NCBI RefSeq assembly: GCF_904848585.1
Contig: NZ_CAJHCR010000009.1
Span: 218,514-282,513, forward strand
Direction: 5' to 3'
DNA: 64,000 nt
Source: Paraburkholderia kirstenboschensis
GTDB taxonomy: Bacteria > Pseudomonadota > Gammaproteobacteria > Burkholderiales > Burkholderiaceae
The position numbers and the translations under genes were made by a program. Positions 43,161 to 54,615 of the stretch are shown here, in pieces (position 1 is the first letter of the stretch; each line of letters begins with the position of its first letter). A model generated the notes under the pieces. That model had not been told where the DNA came from and ran no database searches. It saw only the letters and a list, made by a program, of their open reading frames with translations.

Positions 43161-46100
43161 ATGACCTTAGTGAGCACTTCATCGAGCGCTTCTGTGAGCA
43201 CCACGACCGCCAATCCAGCCGCCGCAAGCACCGCAGCCGACGCGCCTCGCGAGCTCCCGGCCTCGCTGCTGGCGGACCGCGCCGCCGCGCAGGACGCGCT
43301 GGCGGCCTTTCATCCGGCGGTTGCCGGCTGGTTCCTGAAGACCTTCCCCGCGCCGACCGACGCGCAGGCCGCCGCCTGGCCGCAGATTCGCCGGGGCCGC
43401 TCGACCCTGGTCGCCGCACCCACGGGCTCGGGCAAAACGCTCACGGCCTTCCTGTCCGCACTCGACGACCTGGTCCAGCAAGGTCTCGCGAACAACGGCG
43501 CGTTGCCCGACGAAACGCTGGTGGTCTACGTATCGCCGCTCAAGGCGCTGTCGAACGACATCCGCCTGAATCTGCAAGTGCCGTTACAGGGCATTGCCGC
43601 CGAACTCGACGCGCGCGGCCTGCCGCCGCTCGACATCCGCACCGCCGTGCGCACCGGCGACACCACGCAGCAGGAACGCAACGCGCTCAGAAAGCGCGCG
43701 CCGCATATCCTCGTCACCACGCCGGAATCGCTTTACGTGCTGCTCGGCTCCGACTCCGGCCGGCGCATGCTTTGTACGGTGCGAACGGTGATCGTCGACG
43801 AAATTCATGCGCTCGCGGGCAGCAAGCGCGGCAGCCACCTCGCGCTCAGTCTCGAACGGCTCGACGCGCTGTGCCGTCGACGCCTGCCGCGCATCGGCCT
43901 GTCCGCGACGCAAAAGCCGGTGAGCGCGGTAGCACGATTTCTCGTAGGCGGCGCGCCGGTCGACAGCGACATACCCGCCGACTGCGCGATCATCGACGTG
44001 GGCCACATCCGCGAGCGCGACCTGGCGCTGGAAATTCCGCCGGTGCCGCTCGAAGCCGTGATGCCGAACGAAGTCTGGGAGCGTGTCTATGACCGTCTCG
44101 CGGAACTCGTCGCGCTACACAGCACGACGCTGATCTTCGTGAACACGCGGCGCATGGCCGAGCGCGCCGCGCGTCATCTGACCGAGCGGCTTGGAAAGGA
44201 GGCGGTCGCCGCGCATCACGGCAGCCTCGCCAAAGAGCATCGTTTCGACGCGGAACAGCGGCTCAAGCGCGGTGAACTGCGGGTGCTGATCGCGACCGCT
44301 TCGCTCGAACTGGGCATCGATATCGGCGACGTCGATCTGGTCTGCCAGATGGGTTCGCCTCGCGCGATCGCGCCGTTCCTGCAACGCGTGGGGCGCTCCG
44401 GCCACCATGTCGGCGGCATGCCGAAAGGCAGACTCTTCCCCACTTCGCGCGACGACCTGATCGAATGCGCGGCGCTGCTCGATTGCGTTCGGCGCGGCGA
44501 ACTCGACGCGCTGCGCATTCCGCGTGCGCCGCTCGATGTGCTCGCGCAACAGATCGTCGCTGAAGTATCGAGCGCCGAATGGAGCGAGGACGCGCTATTC
44601 GACCTGGTGCGCCGCTCCGCGCCATACGCGGAGCTCACGCGCGAGCAGTACGACGCAGTGCTGCGCATGCTTGCAGAGGGCTACACGAGCCGCAACGGAC
44701 CACGCGCCGCGTACATTCATCGCGACGTGGTAAGCGGCACGTTGCGCGGCCGGCGTGGGGGCAAACTCGTTGCGGTCACATCGGGCGGCACGATTCCGGA
44801 GAACGCCGACTATGCGGTGGTGCTGGAACCGCAGGCGATCAACATCGGCACGGTCAACGAAGACTTCGCGGTCGAAAGTCTCGCCGGCGACGTCTTCCAG
44901 CTCGGCAACGCGTCGTACCGGATTCTGCGCATCGAAAGCGGCCGTGTGCGTGTCGAGGACGCACACGGGCAGCCGCCCAACATCCCGTTCTGGCTCGGTG
45001 AAGCACCGGGCCGCAGCGACGAATTGTCGCTCGGCGTCGCGCGCCTGCGCGAGCAGATCGCGCGTCTGCTCGCATCCGATGACGACGCGGCGACGCCGCT
45101 CGTGAACGCACAGGCAGCCGACACCGCTTCGAAGGCGACCGCCTCGGAACACCTGTCGGACGCAAGCGCCGCATCACTGAATCCCATGCCCGCGCGGCTC
45201 GAACGCGCGATCGACTGGCTCGTCGCCGAACTCGCTCTCGACGAAGCGGCCGCGCGCCAGATCGTCGACTATCTCGCGCGGGCGCGCGCCGCGCTCGGCG
45301 TTCTGCCGACGCAAGACACGCTGGTGATGGAGCGTTTCTTCGACGAATCGGGCGGCACGCAGCTCGTCGTTCATGCGCCGTTCGGCAGCCGCGTGAATCG
45401 CGCGTGGGGGCTCGCGCTGCGCAAGCGCTTTTGCCGTCAGTTCAATTTCGAACTGCAAGCCGCCGCCACCGAGGACGCGATCGTGCTGTCCTTGACCGGC
45501 AGCCATTCATTCGTGCTCGATGAAGTGTGGCGCTATCTTCATTCCAATAGTGCCGAGCGTCTGCTGATTCAGGCACTGCTCGACGCGCCTCTCTTCGGTG
45601 TGCGCTGGCGCTGGAACGCGACGACCGCGCTCGGTTTGCCGCGCTATACCGGTGGACGCAAGACGGCCCCGCAATTGCAGCGCATGCGCAGCGAAGATCT
45701 GCTGACGAGCGTCTTTCCCGAACAGGCCGCTTGTCTTGAGAACGTGGTCGGCGAGCGCGAAGTGCCGCAACATCCGTTAGTGGACCAGACCATCGACGAC
45801 TGCCTGCACGACGCGATGGACAGCGAGCGCTGGCTCGCGCTGCTGCGCCGTATTGAAAGCGGCGACGTGCGGCTTGTCGCACGCGATCTGCCGGCGCCCT
45901 CGCCGCTTGCCGCGGAAATACTCAACGCAAAACCCTACGCATATCTCGACGACGCGCCCATCGAGGAGCGCCGCACGCAGGCCGTGCTCAATCGCCGCTG
46001 GACCGATCCGGCGAGCGCGGATGACCTCGGTGCGCTCGATGCCGACGCGATCGCAAGCGTGCGCGACGAAGCATGGCCGCAAGCACGCAGCATCGACGAA

Positions 46101-47804
46101 ATGCACGAAGCGCTGACAGGCCTTGCGTGCATTACGGAGGCCGAGGCGCAGCAGAACGAGGGCTGGCCGGAATGGCTCACGTCGCTCGCTCAATCGGGCC
46201 GGGCGACGCGCCTCGACATTGCCGCCGACGCGGCACTGTGGCTCCCCGCCGAACGGCTGACCTGTTTCGACGCGCTCTATCGCAGCACGAACAGCGGCAA
46301 CACCAACGGCGGCGCCCGCTTCACACCGCCGCTCACCGCGCCGAAGGGCTACACCGACGAATGGAGCGCCGACGACGCGCTGCTCGACGTACTGCGCGCC
46401 CGGCTGACCGGTTTCGGCCCGCTGCCCGCCGACGCGATTGCAGATGCGCTGAAGCTGCCACGGCCATCGGTCGAACAGGCGCTCGGCCGTCTCGAGGCGG
46501 AAGGCTACGTGATGCGCGGACGTTTCACGCCGCACACGACGCAAGAGGAATGGTGTGAGCGCCACCTTCTCGCGCGCATTCACCGTTACACCGTCAAGCG
46601 GTTACGCCGCGAGATCGAGCCGGTGGAACGGCACGACTTCATGCGCTTTCTTTTCGAATGGCAGCACCTGACGCCGGACACGCGCAGCGAGGGACGCGAC
46701 GCGCTCGCCGCCGTTCTGGAACAGATGGAAGGCTTCGAGGCCGCGGCAAGCGCCTGGGAAGAAGACATTCTGCCCGCGCGCGTGAAGGCGTATTCGAATA
46801 CTTCGCTCGACGAACTGTGCCGCGCAGGCAAGATCGTCTGGACGCGGCTGACGGAGCGCTCGCGCAGCGCGGCGGGCCCCGTGCGCAGCACGCCTATCGT
46901 GCTGCTCCCGCGCCCGCAGGTACGCGCCTGGAGCGCGCTGATCGACCCCGAGCGGCAGCCCGAGCTATCGGCGCGCGCTCAATCTGTGTACGACGCACTG
47001 TCGCAGCACGGCGCCATGTTCTTCGATGAATTGCTGCACGAACTTCGCGTATTGCGTATCGAACTTGAGAACGCGCTGGGCGAACTGGTGGCAGCCGGTC
47101 TCGTCAACTCGGACAGTTTCGCGGGTCTGCGCGCGCTGCTCAAACCGGCAGCGAAACGCAACGCATATTCGGGCAGCCGGCGCGCAAGATCGAGTGCTGG
47201 ATTGGGCGCGCTGATCGGCGGAATGGACGACGCGGGACGCTGGGCGCTCGTCAACCGGCGGCCTTCCGTTGCCGCGAGCGCGGAACTCCCCGCGCAAGCG
47301 GATCGGCCGCAGCAACAGCAGCAGCGGCGCCGCCAGTTTCCGCCCGACACCTTGGAACATGTCGCGATGACGTTGTTGCGGCGCTACGGTGTCGTGTTCT
47401 GGCGCGTGCTCGAACGCGAAGCCGACTGGCTGCCGCCATGGCGCGATCTGCTGCGCGTCTATCAGCGGCTCGAAGCGCGCGGCGTGATCCGCGGCGGACG
47501 CTTCGTCAACGGACTCGCTGGCGAACAGTTCGCGTTGCCGGAAGCGATCCCGCTGTTGCGCGAGGTTCGACGGCATGCGAACGATGGTGCTTTTGTGTGC
47601 GTCGGCGGCACTGATCCGCTCAACCTGGCGGGCACCCTGCTGGTCGGAGAACGCGTTCCCGCCGTCGCGGGCAATCGCGTGCTGTACCGCGACGGCGTCG
47701 TCATCGCAACGCTCGCAGCGGGCGCCTTCTGGTTCGAAGCGTCGGTAGAGGCGAGCCCGATCGAGCGCGAGCGCGCGCGCAGCTGGCTCACCCGCAGGTT
47801 CTGA
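43161..47804 (+). CDS. lhr: Large ATP-dependent helicase Lhr
   Basis: A 1547-residue superfamily 2 helicase, close to the known length of full Lhr. The Lhr core comprises two RecA domains, a winged helix and an Lhr-specific domain: Walker A APTGSGKT near 90, DEIH box VIVDEIHALAGSKRG near 212, LSATQKP motif III, and QRVGRSGHH motif VI. The long C-terminal Lhr-CTD has further winged helices (VEQALGRLEAEGYVMRGRF) and a C-terminal beta-barrel part. Lhr unwinds branched DNA and RNA:DNA hybrids and is linked to DNA repair. The start is chosen at the first ATG, with a weak ribosome site. Confidence 0.93.
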   Translation: MTLVSTSSSASVSTTTANPAAASTAADAPRELPASLLADRAAAQDALAAFHPAVAGWFLKTFPAPTDAQAAAWPQIRRGRSTLVAAPTGSGKTLTAFLSALDDLVQQGLANNGALPDETLVVYVSPLKALSNDIRLNLQVPLQGIAAELDARGLPPLDIRTAVRTGDTTQQERNALRKRAPHILVTTPESLYVLLGSDSGRRMLCTVRTVIVDEIHALAGSKRGSHLALSLERLDALCRRRLPRIGLSATQKPVSAVARFLVGGAPVDSDIPADCAIIDVGHIRERDLALEIPPVPLEAVMPNEVWERVYDRLAELVALHSTTLIFVNTRRMAERAARHLTERLGKEAVAAHHGSLAKEHRFDAEQRLKRGELRVLIATASLELGIDIGDVDLVCQMGSPRAIAPFLQRVGRSGHHVGGMPKGRLFPTSRDDLIECAALLDCVRRGELDALRIPRAPLDVLAQQIVAEVSSAEWSEDALFDLVRRSAPYAELTREQYDAVLRMLAEGYTSRNGPRAAYIHRDVVSGTLRGRRGGKLVAVTSGGTIPENADYAVVLEPQAINIGTVNEDFAVESLAGDVFQLGNASYRILRIESGRVRVEDAHGQPPNIPFWLGEAPGRSDELSLGVARLREQIARLLASDDDAATPLVNAQAADTASKATASEHLSDASAASLNPMPARLERAIDWLVAELALDEAAARQIVDYLARARAALGVLPTQDTLVMERFFDESGGTQLVVHAPFGSRVNRAWGLALRKRFCRQFNFELQAAATEDAIVLSLTGSHSFVLDEVWRYLHSNSAERLLIQALLDAPLFGVRWRWNATTALGLPRYTGGRKTAPQLQRMRSEDLLTSVFPEQAACLENVVGEREVPQHPLVDQTIDDCLHDAMDSERWLALLRRIESGDVRLVARDLPAPSPLAAEILNAKPYAYLDDAPIEERRTQAVLNRRWTDPASADDLGALDADAIASVRDEAWPQARSIDEMHEALTGLACITEAEAQQNEGWPEWLTSLAQSGRATRLDIAADAALWLPAERLTCFDALYRSTNSGNTNGGARFTPPLTAPKGYTDEWSADDALLDVLRARLTGFGPLPADAIADALKLPRPSVEQALGRLEAEGYVMRGRFTPHTTQEEWCERHLLARIHRYTVKRLRREIEPVERHDFMRFLFEWQHLTPDTRSEGRDALAAVLEQMEGFEAAASAWEEDILPARVKAYSNTSLDELCRAGKIVWTRLTERSRSAAGPVRSTPIVLLPRPQVRAWSALIDPERQPELSARAQSVYDALSQHGAMFFDELLHELRVLRIELENALGELVAAGLVNSDSFAGLRALLKPAAKRNAYSGSRRARSSAGLGALIGGMDDAGRWALVNRRPSVAASAELPAQADRPQQQQQRRRQFPPDTLEHVAMTLLRRYGVVFWRVLEREADWLPPWRDLLRVYQRLEARGVIRGGRFVNGLAGEQFALPEAIPLLREVRRHANDGAFVCVGGTDPLNLAGTLLVGERVPAVAGNRVLYRDGVVIATLAAGAFWFEASVEASPIERERARSWLTRRF

Positions 47805-47817
47805 CGTAGCGCGTCCG

Positions 47818-47857
47818 TAAAGAGTGCCTGGCGTAGCACCTTTAACGGCGCTTTTTT
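47818..47857 (+). terminator. Probable terminator after lhr
   Basis: TAAAG-GTGC/GCAC-CTTTA stem with one bulged A and an 8-nt loop, followed 7 nt later by six T residues. The gap before the T-run lowers confidence. Confidence 0.45.
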
Positions 47858-48009
47858 ACCGGCCCGTTCGGCTCAGCCAAACCACACGTCATTCATGTTT
47901 ATGGCCCGAATTTCAGCCGCTTCGCTACAATGGGCCGTCTTTAAGTATGATGAGACTGTCTGCCGTAATCCGCCATCAGGGCCGAAACGGCAAACCGCCC
48001 GGGGATCCC

Positions 48010-50013
48010 ATGAATGACGACCATCACGAGCAGGTGCTTTATGCGCAGTTCGGCACAAGCAGCCCTTGCTGGCGTCTGTCGAGCGACAGCAACGCGCTCG
48101 AACTGACGCCAGTCACTGGCGATATGCCAGCCAATGTTGCCATTCCGCTCAATCCTCAGCAGGCATCGCAAATCCGTTGCCTCACTGGCATTACGTCTCA
48201 CCTGGTTCTCGACGTGCGGCTCTTCGGCGAGCCTCTGCGTTTGCACCTCGTCGGCAGAAAGATCAACAGCTGCAGTTGGGCCGGCACCGCGTCCGCTTAT
48301 GACGACACCGAATCTGTCGCGCGCGATCTGATGCATGGCCTGTCGTTCGCCGAGCAGGTCGTGTCCGAAGTGAATTCCGTTGTCGTGATCGTCGACCGGC
48401 ACGGGCGAATCCAGCGCTTTAACCGGCTCGCGGAGGAACTCACGGGCGTCAAGGAAGAGAACATCGTCGGGCGCAATGTGTGGGCGCTGTTCATGTCCTC
48501 GGAAGACGGCGCGGCGTCGAGTCAGAACATAGCGGGCTTCTTCAATCGCGGCGTGTCGTACGAAGTCGAGCGGCGCATCAAGACACTGCACGGCGAACGG
48601 CTCTTTCTGTTTCGCAACAAGTTCGTGCAGAGCGGCAGCGGCGTAGACGAGCAGTACCTCATCTGCTCGGGCACCGACATCACCGAGGAACGTCTTGCGC
48701 AGGAGCGTCTCACGCAACTTGCCAACACGGATTCGCTCACGGGCCTGCCCAATCGCAATGCGATCCAGGACAAGATCCGCACCGCGATCGACGAGACGTC
48801 GCCGGGCGAATCGGTGGGTGTGCTTTTTCTCGATCTGGATAACTTCAAGAAGGTCAACGATCACTACGGCCACGTATTCGGCGACCGTCTGATCCGCGAC
48901 GTGTCGGCCGCGATCGGCATGTGCCTGAATGAAGGCGACACGCTCGCGCGGCTCGGCGGCGACGAGTTCATCGTGCTCGCGGCAAAAGACACGGCGCACG
49001 AACTGGAGGCAACCGCGCAGCGCATTCTCGAACGCATGCGCACGCCGTTCAGCCTCGGGCTAGTCGAAGTCTATACGGGCTGCTCGATCGGCATTGCGCG
49101 CTATCCGGAACACGGCGACAACCTTGAGTCGCTGATCCGCTCGGCCGATACCGCCATGTACGTCGCGAAAGACGAAGGCAAACGCACGCACCGCGTGTTT
49201 TCGCCGGATATGAACCGCAAGGTCGCCGAGTACATGTGGCTCGACACGAACCTGCGGCGCGGCCTCGAAGAAGGCCAACTGACGCTGCACTATCAGCCCA
49301 AGCTGCTGCTCTCAACCGGCGCGGTGCAAGGCGTGGAAGCGCTGGTGCGCTGGAATTCGCCGGAACGCGGGCAGATCATGCCGGCGGAGTTCATTCGTTA
49401 TGCCGAAGAGTCCGGTTTGATCGGCGTGCTCGGCCGCTGGGTGATGCAAACGGCTGCGAAACAGGCGGCCAAATGGCAAGCGGACGGCTACAACCTGCGC
49501 ATCGCGATCAATGTGTCGGCGCGGCAACTGGTGGATACGGCGGTGGTCCGGCATTTCACCGAAGCGCTTGAGCAGGCGAAGCTCGAACCATGCCTCGTCG
49601 ACGTGGAACTCACCGAGAGCTGCCTGATCGAGGACGAAGCCGCGGCCATCGACCTGATCAAGCAGTTCCGTCAACTTGGCGCGCAAGTGCATCTGGACGA
49701 CTTCGGCACCGGCTATTCGTCGCTATCGCAGTTGGGCCGCATTCCGCTCGATGTGATCAAGCTGGACCGCAGCTTCGTGCGTTCGATCAACGCCGACACC
49801 AAAGCGCAAGCACTCGTCCGCTCCATGGTGGTGGTTGCGCAGGAACTCGATTTCAAGGTCGTCGCCGAAGGAATCGAAACCGAGTCCGAAGAGGCTTTCA
49901 TGAAAGGGCTGGGCGTCGAATACGTGCAGGGCTACCTGTACGCTCATCCAATGCCGGCCGCGGACTTCGAGCGCTGGTTGCAGGACAGGCAGAAGCTCAG
50001 GCTGATCGCCTGA
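48010..50013 (+). CDS. rpfR: BDSF receptor RpfR: PAS-GGDEF-EAL cyclic-di-GMP enzyme
   Basis: A 667-residue sensor of cis-2-dodecenoic acid (BDSF) that lowers c-di-GMP when the signal binds. The N-terminal RpfF-interaction region (about 1-95, MNDDHHEQVLYAQFGTSS; VLDVRLFGEPLRLHLVGRK) precedes a PAS domain (about 110-225). GGDEF (RLGGDEF near 315) and EAL (VEALVRW near 442) domains follow, both motifs intact; downstream catalytic stretches such as ELTESCL and DDFGTGYSSL are also kept. The ATG at 48010 gives the N-terminus of Burkholderia RpfR; upstream ATGs at 47947/47950 are in frame but not supported. It converges with rpfF across a 52-bp gap. Confidence 0.93.
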   Translation: MNDDHHEQVLYAQFGTSSPCWRLSSDSNALELTPVTGDMPANVAIPLNPQQASQIRCLTGITSHLVLDVRLFGEPLRLHLVGRKINSCSWAGTASAYDDTESVARDLMHGLSFAEQVVSEVNSVVVIVDRHGRIQRFNRLAEELTGVKEENIVGRNVWALFMSSEDGAASSQNIAGFFNRGVSYEVERRIKTLHGERLFLFRNKFVQSGSGVDEQYLICSGTDITEERLAQERLTQLANTDSLTGLPNRNAIQDKIRTAIDETSPGESVGVLFLDLDNFKKVNDHYGHVFGDRLIRDVSAAIGMCLNEGDTLARLGGDEFIVLAAKDTAHELEATAQRILERMRTPFSLGLVEVYTGCSIGIARYPEHGDNLESLIRSADTAMYVAKDEGKRTHRVFSPDMNRKVAEYMWLDTNLRRGLEEGQLTLHYQPKLLLSTGAVQGVEALVRWNSPERGQIMPAEFIRYAEESGLIGVLGRWVMQTAAKQAAKWQADGYNLRIAINVSARQLVDTAVVRHFTEALEQAKLEPCLVDVELTESCLIEDEAAAIDLIKQFRQLGAQVHLDDFGTGYSSLSQLGRIPLDVIKLDRSFVRSINADTKAQALVRSMVVVAQELDFKVVAEGIETESEEAFMKGLGVEYVQGYLYAHPMPAADFERWLQDRQKLRLIA

Positions 50014-50065
50014 GCTTGCGGCTTGCGCGTCGCAACGGGCGCACTTCGGCCGCGGGTGGATTGAG

Positions 50066-50953
50066 TCAGCCGAAATTGGCCGCGCTAGCAGCCGTCTGCC
50101 GCAAGTTGGACGTGCGGCGGTTTTGCAGCATCACGAGCCGCTCCATGAAGGCAAGATCCTTCTCTTCGATCATGAAGGCGGCGTCCACCCAATCCTCGGT
50201 AATTTCCATCAGTTCGGCCCGCGGCAATTGCAGCACGCGTTGGCGCGCTCGCAGCATCGCGCGGATGCCGTTCATCTTCGGCTTGAGCGTGTCGATGAAC
50301 GTGCGGGTCGCCACGTAAGCGTCGCCCGGTTCGAACAACTGGTCGACGAGACCCTTCTCCCGATGCCATTCCGCCGTGTGCGGTTCGCCCACGCCGATCA
50401 GTTCCTCCGCGAGACGCATGCCCGCCTTGCGCGCAACCAGCGAATAGCCGCCCATGCCGGGAAACAGATTGAACGCGATCTCGGGAAAGCCCATGCGCGC
50501 GTCCGATTGCGCGAGCAGGAAGTGATGTGCAAGCGCGGCCTCGAAGCCGCCGCCGAGCGCCGTGCCCTCGACCATCGCAATCGAGATCGCGCCCGTATCG
50601 AAGCCGCGCGCCGCCGCATGCACGCAGTCGACACACGCACGTGCATACGCCAACAGCGCCTGGCGCTTGCCCGAGCGAATTGCATCGGCGAAGAAATCCA
50701 GGTCGCCGCCCACGTTGTAAATGTTGGGGATCAGCGAGCCGGTCACCCAGAAGTCGATCGGCAAGCCGGACTCCCGTGCGGCCTGCGCGAGCCCGAGAAT
50801 GTCGTGGACCAGATCCAGATTGAAACAGGGACGCGGCTGCGCGCGCAGCATCATCCACATGACATTGCGGCCTTCTTCGTAATAAGCGGAGACTTGCGAC
50901 AGATTGCCGGCTTCGAGGAACGGGCGGCAGGCGTGGTGGTTATGCAGATTCAT
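50066..50953 (-). CDS. rpfF: BDSF synthase RpfF (crotonase family)
   Basis: A 295-residue enoyl-CoA hydratase-like enzyme that makes the cis-2-dodecenoic acid signal by dehydration and thioester cleavage of acyl-ACP. The two catalytic glutamates are Glu138 (GGGFEAA) and Glu158 (GFPEIAFNLFPGMGG), 20 residues apart as in Xanthomonas RpfF. The N-terminus ACRPFLEAGNLSQVSAYYEEG is typical of the Burkholderia type. AAAGGA precedes the ATG at 50953; a GTG nine codons upstream is also in frame. It is paired with rpfR on the opposite strand, the conserved Burkholderia arrangement. Confidence 0.94.
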   Translation of the reverse strand: MNLHNHHACRPFLEAGNLSQVSAYYEEGRNVMWMMLRAQPRPCFNLDLVHDILGLAQAARESGLPIDFWVTGSLIPNIYNVGGDLDFFADAIRSGKRQALLAYARACVDCVHAAARGFDTGAISIAMVEGTALGGGFEAALAHHFLLAQSDARMGFPEIAFNLFPGMGGYSLVARKAGMRLAEELIGVGEPHTAEWHREKGLVDQLFEPGDAYVATRTFIDTLKPKMNGIRAMLRARQRVLQLPRAELMEITEDWVDAAFMIEEKDLAFMERLVMLQNRRTSNLRQTAASAANFG

Positions 50954-51354
50954 TTTGAACGGTCCTTTAGGGTTAAACACTGATATTGCAATGCGAGCCT
51001 AAAGCAGACCGGAATCGGATGGGAGCGGGATAACCAACAGATCAATGCAACGAAATCCCGAAGCCTTGCGCGACGGGCGTCACAGCGGCGCATGACAGCG
51101 GTGCGGCGTGCGCCGCACCGCAAACGCTTGCGCGGCGAAGATGCACGACAATGCACGACATTGCATGCCGGCGGGCAATGCAATTAGCGGACGAGCAGAG
51201 GCGGAATTCGCTTGCGAATTCGAAAGGAAAAGCAAGGCGCGCCGATTAGGCGACGCAGTCGAAAATGCCGCTTGCGAATATTTTTTTATTCGTGGGCTAA
51301 CAGACGGAATATCTATATTGCATAAACGGCAATCTGCCCATTATCCAGGAGTCG
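50954..51354. promoter_or_regulatory. rpfF upstream region with several repeats
   Basis: About 400 bp without genes. It contains a tandem duplication of ATGCACGACA (51141-51160), a perfect 8-2-8 inverted repeat GAATTCGC-TT-GCGAATTC (51204-51221) and a 6-6-6 inverted repeat CGAATA/TATTCG around a T-run (51275-51292). The last may be the end of a transcript. The others are candidate regulator sites for rpfF. Confidence 0.45.
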
Positions 51355-52458
51355 CTATTTGAGCGACGCCGACCAGCGCGCGACCTCTTCTGCGCCCATG
51401 CCGACAGCGAGCGCGGCCGTGCAGATCTGCGTCCATGTGGCCGCATCGACCGGAATGCCGTAGGCTTCGCGCTCCGCGCGCGTCACGCGCTCCGGCTCGC
51501 CTGGCTCATAGATATGTTCGACGCCCGCTGCGAGCGGCGAGGCCTTGACCCACGCGATAAACGCGTCAGCTTCCGCTTGCGCGTCAGGGGCGTCGAACGC
51601 CGCCGGGTCGATGATGACCGAAAGCATGCAATTGATGATTGCGTTGGTGGTGCCGAGCGTGTCCGCGTGCGTGGTGAAGCCGCCCGCCAGCGCGCCGCTG
51701 AATATCTCGCACATGGCGGCAAGCCCGAAACCCTTATGTCCGCCGAACGGCGTCAGCGAACCGAACGGCGCCTCGTGCATGACTTTGGGATCGGCCGTCG
51801 GCATTCCTTCATGGTCGATCAATGCGCCCGGCGGCACCTGCTTGCCCTGGTTGTAAGCGACGCGCGTCTTGCCGTACGCGACCGTGCTCGTCGCGAAGTC
51901 GAGCACGAGCGGCGGCTTGCCGGGCCGCGGATAAGCCGCGCAAAACGGGTTGGTGCCGATGCGGCGGTCCGCGCCGCCAAACGGCGCGACGAGCGGATCG
52001 CCCGCCACATTGACGAAGTGAAACGACACGAGCCCCGCTCGCGCGCATTGCTCGGCCCAGTGACCGATGCGGCCGATATGATGCGCATCGCGCAGCCCGA
52101 CTGCGCAAATGCCGATGCGCTGGGCTCGCGCGATGCCCTCTTCCATTGCCTCGAAAGCGACCACCTGGCCGAAGCCTTTATGGCCTTCCACCGTGAGCAC
52201 GGCGCCCGCGTCTTTGACGACGTCGGCATGCAGATTCAGCCGCAGTTGCCCGTCGGCAAGCGACGCCACGTAGCGTGGAATCATGCCGACGCCGTGCGAA
52301 TCGTGCCCTGTCAGGTTCGCGGCCACCAGATGATCCGCGATCAGTTCGGCTTCACGCGGCGCGCTGCCCGCCTGCTCCCAGATCGCCCGGACGAAGGCGT
52401 GTAGTTGATCGGCCGCGATGCGGGGCGTGGTGGATTGAGCGAGTTTTTTATCGTTCAT
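51355..52458 (-). CDS. LDH2-family NAD(P)-dependent 2-hydroxyacid dehydrogenase
   Basis: A 367-residue member of the malate/L-lactate/ureidoglycolate dehydrogenase family, which is unrelated to classical LDH. Signatures are NLTGHDSHGVGMIPRYV with the catalytic His near 54, GTNPFCAAYPRP and GGHKGFGLAAMCEIFSG. It probably oxidises a 2-hydroxy- or reduces an imino-acid with NAD(P). The frame reaches a TTG at 52485, but the ATG at 52458 is preferred. The exact substrate is open. Confidence 0.87.
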   Translation of the reverse strand: MNDKKLAQSTTPRIAADQLHAFVRAIWEQAGSAPREAELIADHLVAANLTGHDSHGVGMIPRYVASLADGQLRLNLHADVVKDAGAVLTVEGHKGFGQVVAFEAMEEGIARAQRIGICAVGLRDAHHIGRIGHWAEQCARAGLVSFHFVNVAGDPLVAPFGGADRRIGTNPFCAAYPRPGKPPLVLDFATSTVAYGKTRVAYNQGKQVPPGALIDHEGMPTADPKVMHEAPFGSLTPFGGHKGFGLAAMCEIFSGALAGGFTTHADTLGTTNAIINCMLSVIIDPAAFDAPDAQAEADAFIAWVKASPLAAGVEHIYEPGEPERVTRAEREAYGIPVDAATWTQICTAALAVGMGAEEVARWSASLK

Positions 52459-52527
52459 TCGAATCGGGGCGCTAGTGAGTGGCAACGCAAGCGGAACAGG
52501 AACCGCGACAGGTCGGCAAAAAAACGG

Positions 52528-53991
<1,464 letters not shown>

Positions 53992-54271
53992 GATGGCGGT
54001 CCGTAACAGGGTTCGGTTTCGTTCGAGCGAAACGAACATGATAGACCTGATGCCCGCGGTGCTGAAGTCTTCGTCGCTTGCCGGCGTGCCGTCGGGCTGT
54101 CGGATGGCGGCGGATGGCGGCGTGCACGACTCCCGTCTGCGTCCGCAGGCTTTCGTTCAGGCTGCACGCGTCACACAATCGCGCGACAATCGGTAGGTGA
54201 GCTGCGCGTGCAGGCTCGCTTCATAAGCGGAGCGTTGACCTTGGCCGAGCCGTATTTCCGGGAGGCGACAT

Positions 54272-54583
54272 ATGAATGACAAGATCGTCGTTCAGATCAT
54301 CGCCGTGATTATCGCGCTGGCGCTGTATTTCCTGCCGGCGATTCTGGCCGATCGGCGCAAACGCGTCGACGTGCTGACGCTCGCGCTATTCAACGCGTGC
54401 GTTGGGTGGACCGTTCTTGGCTGGCTGCTCGCGCTCTACTGGTCGTTGCAGCCGAACCCGCCGAAGAACCTTGCGGGCGACGTGGTGGAAAAACGCAAGA
54501 TGGTACGCATGCGCGCGTTTTCGTCCGCGCTGCTGCTGCGCGTGCAACAGCGCAGCACAACGCGGGATGGTTCGCAGGAATAA
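54272..54583 (+). CDS. Superinfection-immunity-type membrane protein (T4 Imm-like)
   Basis: A 103-residue protein with two transmembrane segments: QIIAVIIALALYFLPAILADRR and LTLALFNACVGWTVLGWLLALYWSL. The GWTxxGW-type motif is that of PF14373 (Imm_superinfect), a family named for phage T4 Imm, which blocks DNA entry of a second phage. Bacterial members are common and mostly uncharacterised. No prophage genes are nearby. GGGAGG precedes the ATG. A defence role is speculative. Confidence 0.82.
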   Translation: MNDKIVVQIIAVIIALALYFLPAILADRRKRVDVLTLALFNACVGWTVLGWLLALYWSLQPNPPKNLAGDVVEKRKMVRMRAFSSALLLRVQQRSTTRDGSQE

Positions 54584-54615
54584 GCCCGGGAGAGCCGCAG
54601 CAGAAACAGCAGCCG

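Noticed and set aside
42892..43419. 176-codon N-terminal extension of the aldo/keto reductase
   Set aside because: It is Arg/Pro-rich, runs through the divergent promoter region and into lhr. The ATG at 42891 with GGAG matches the family start.
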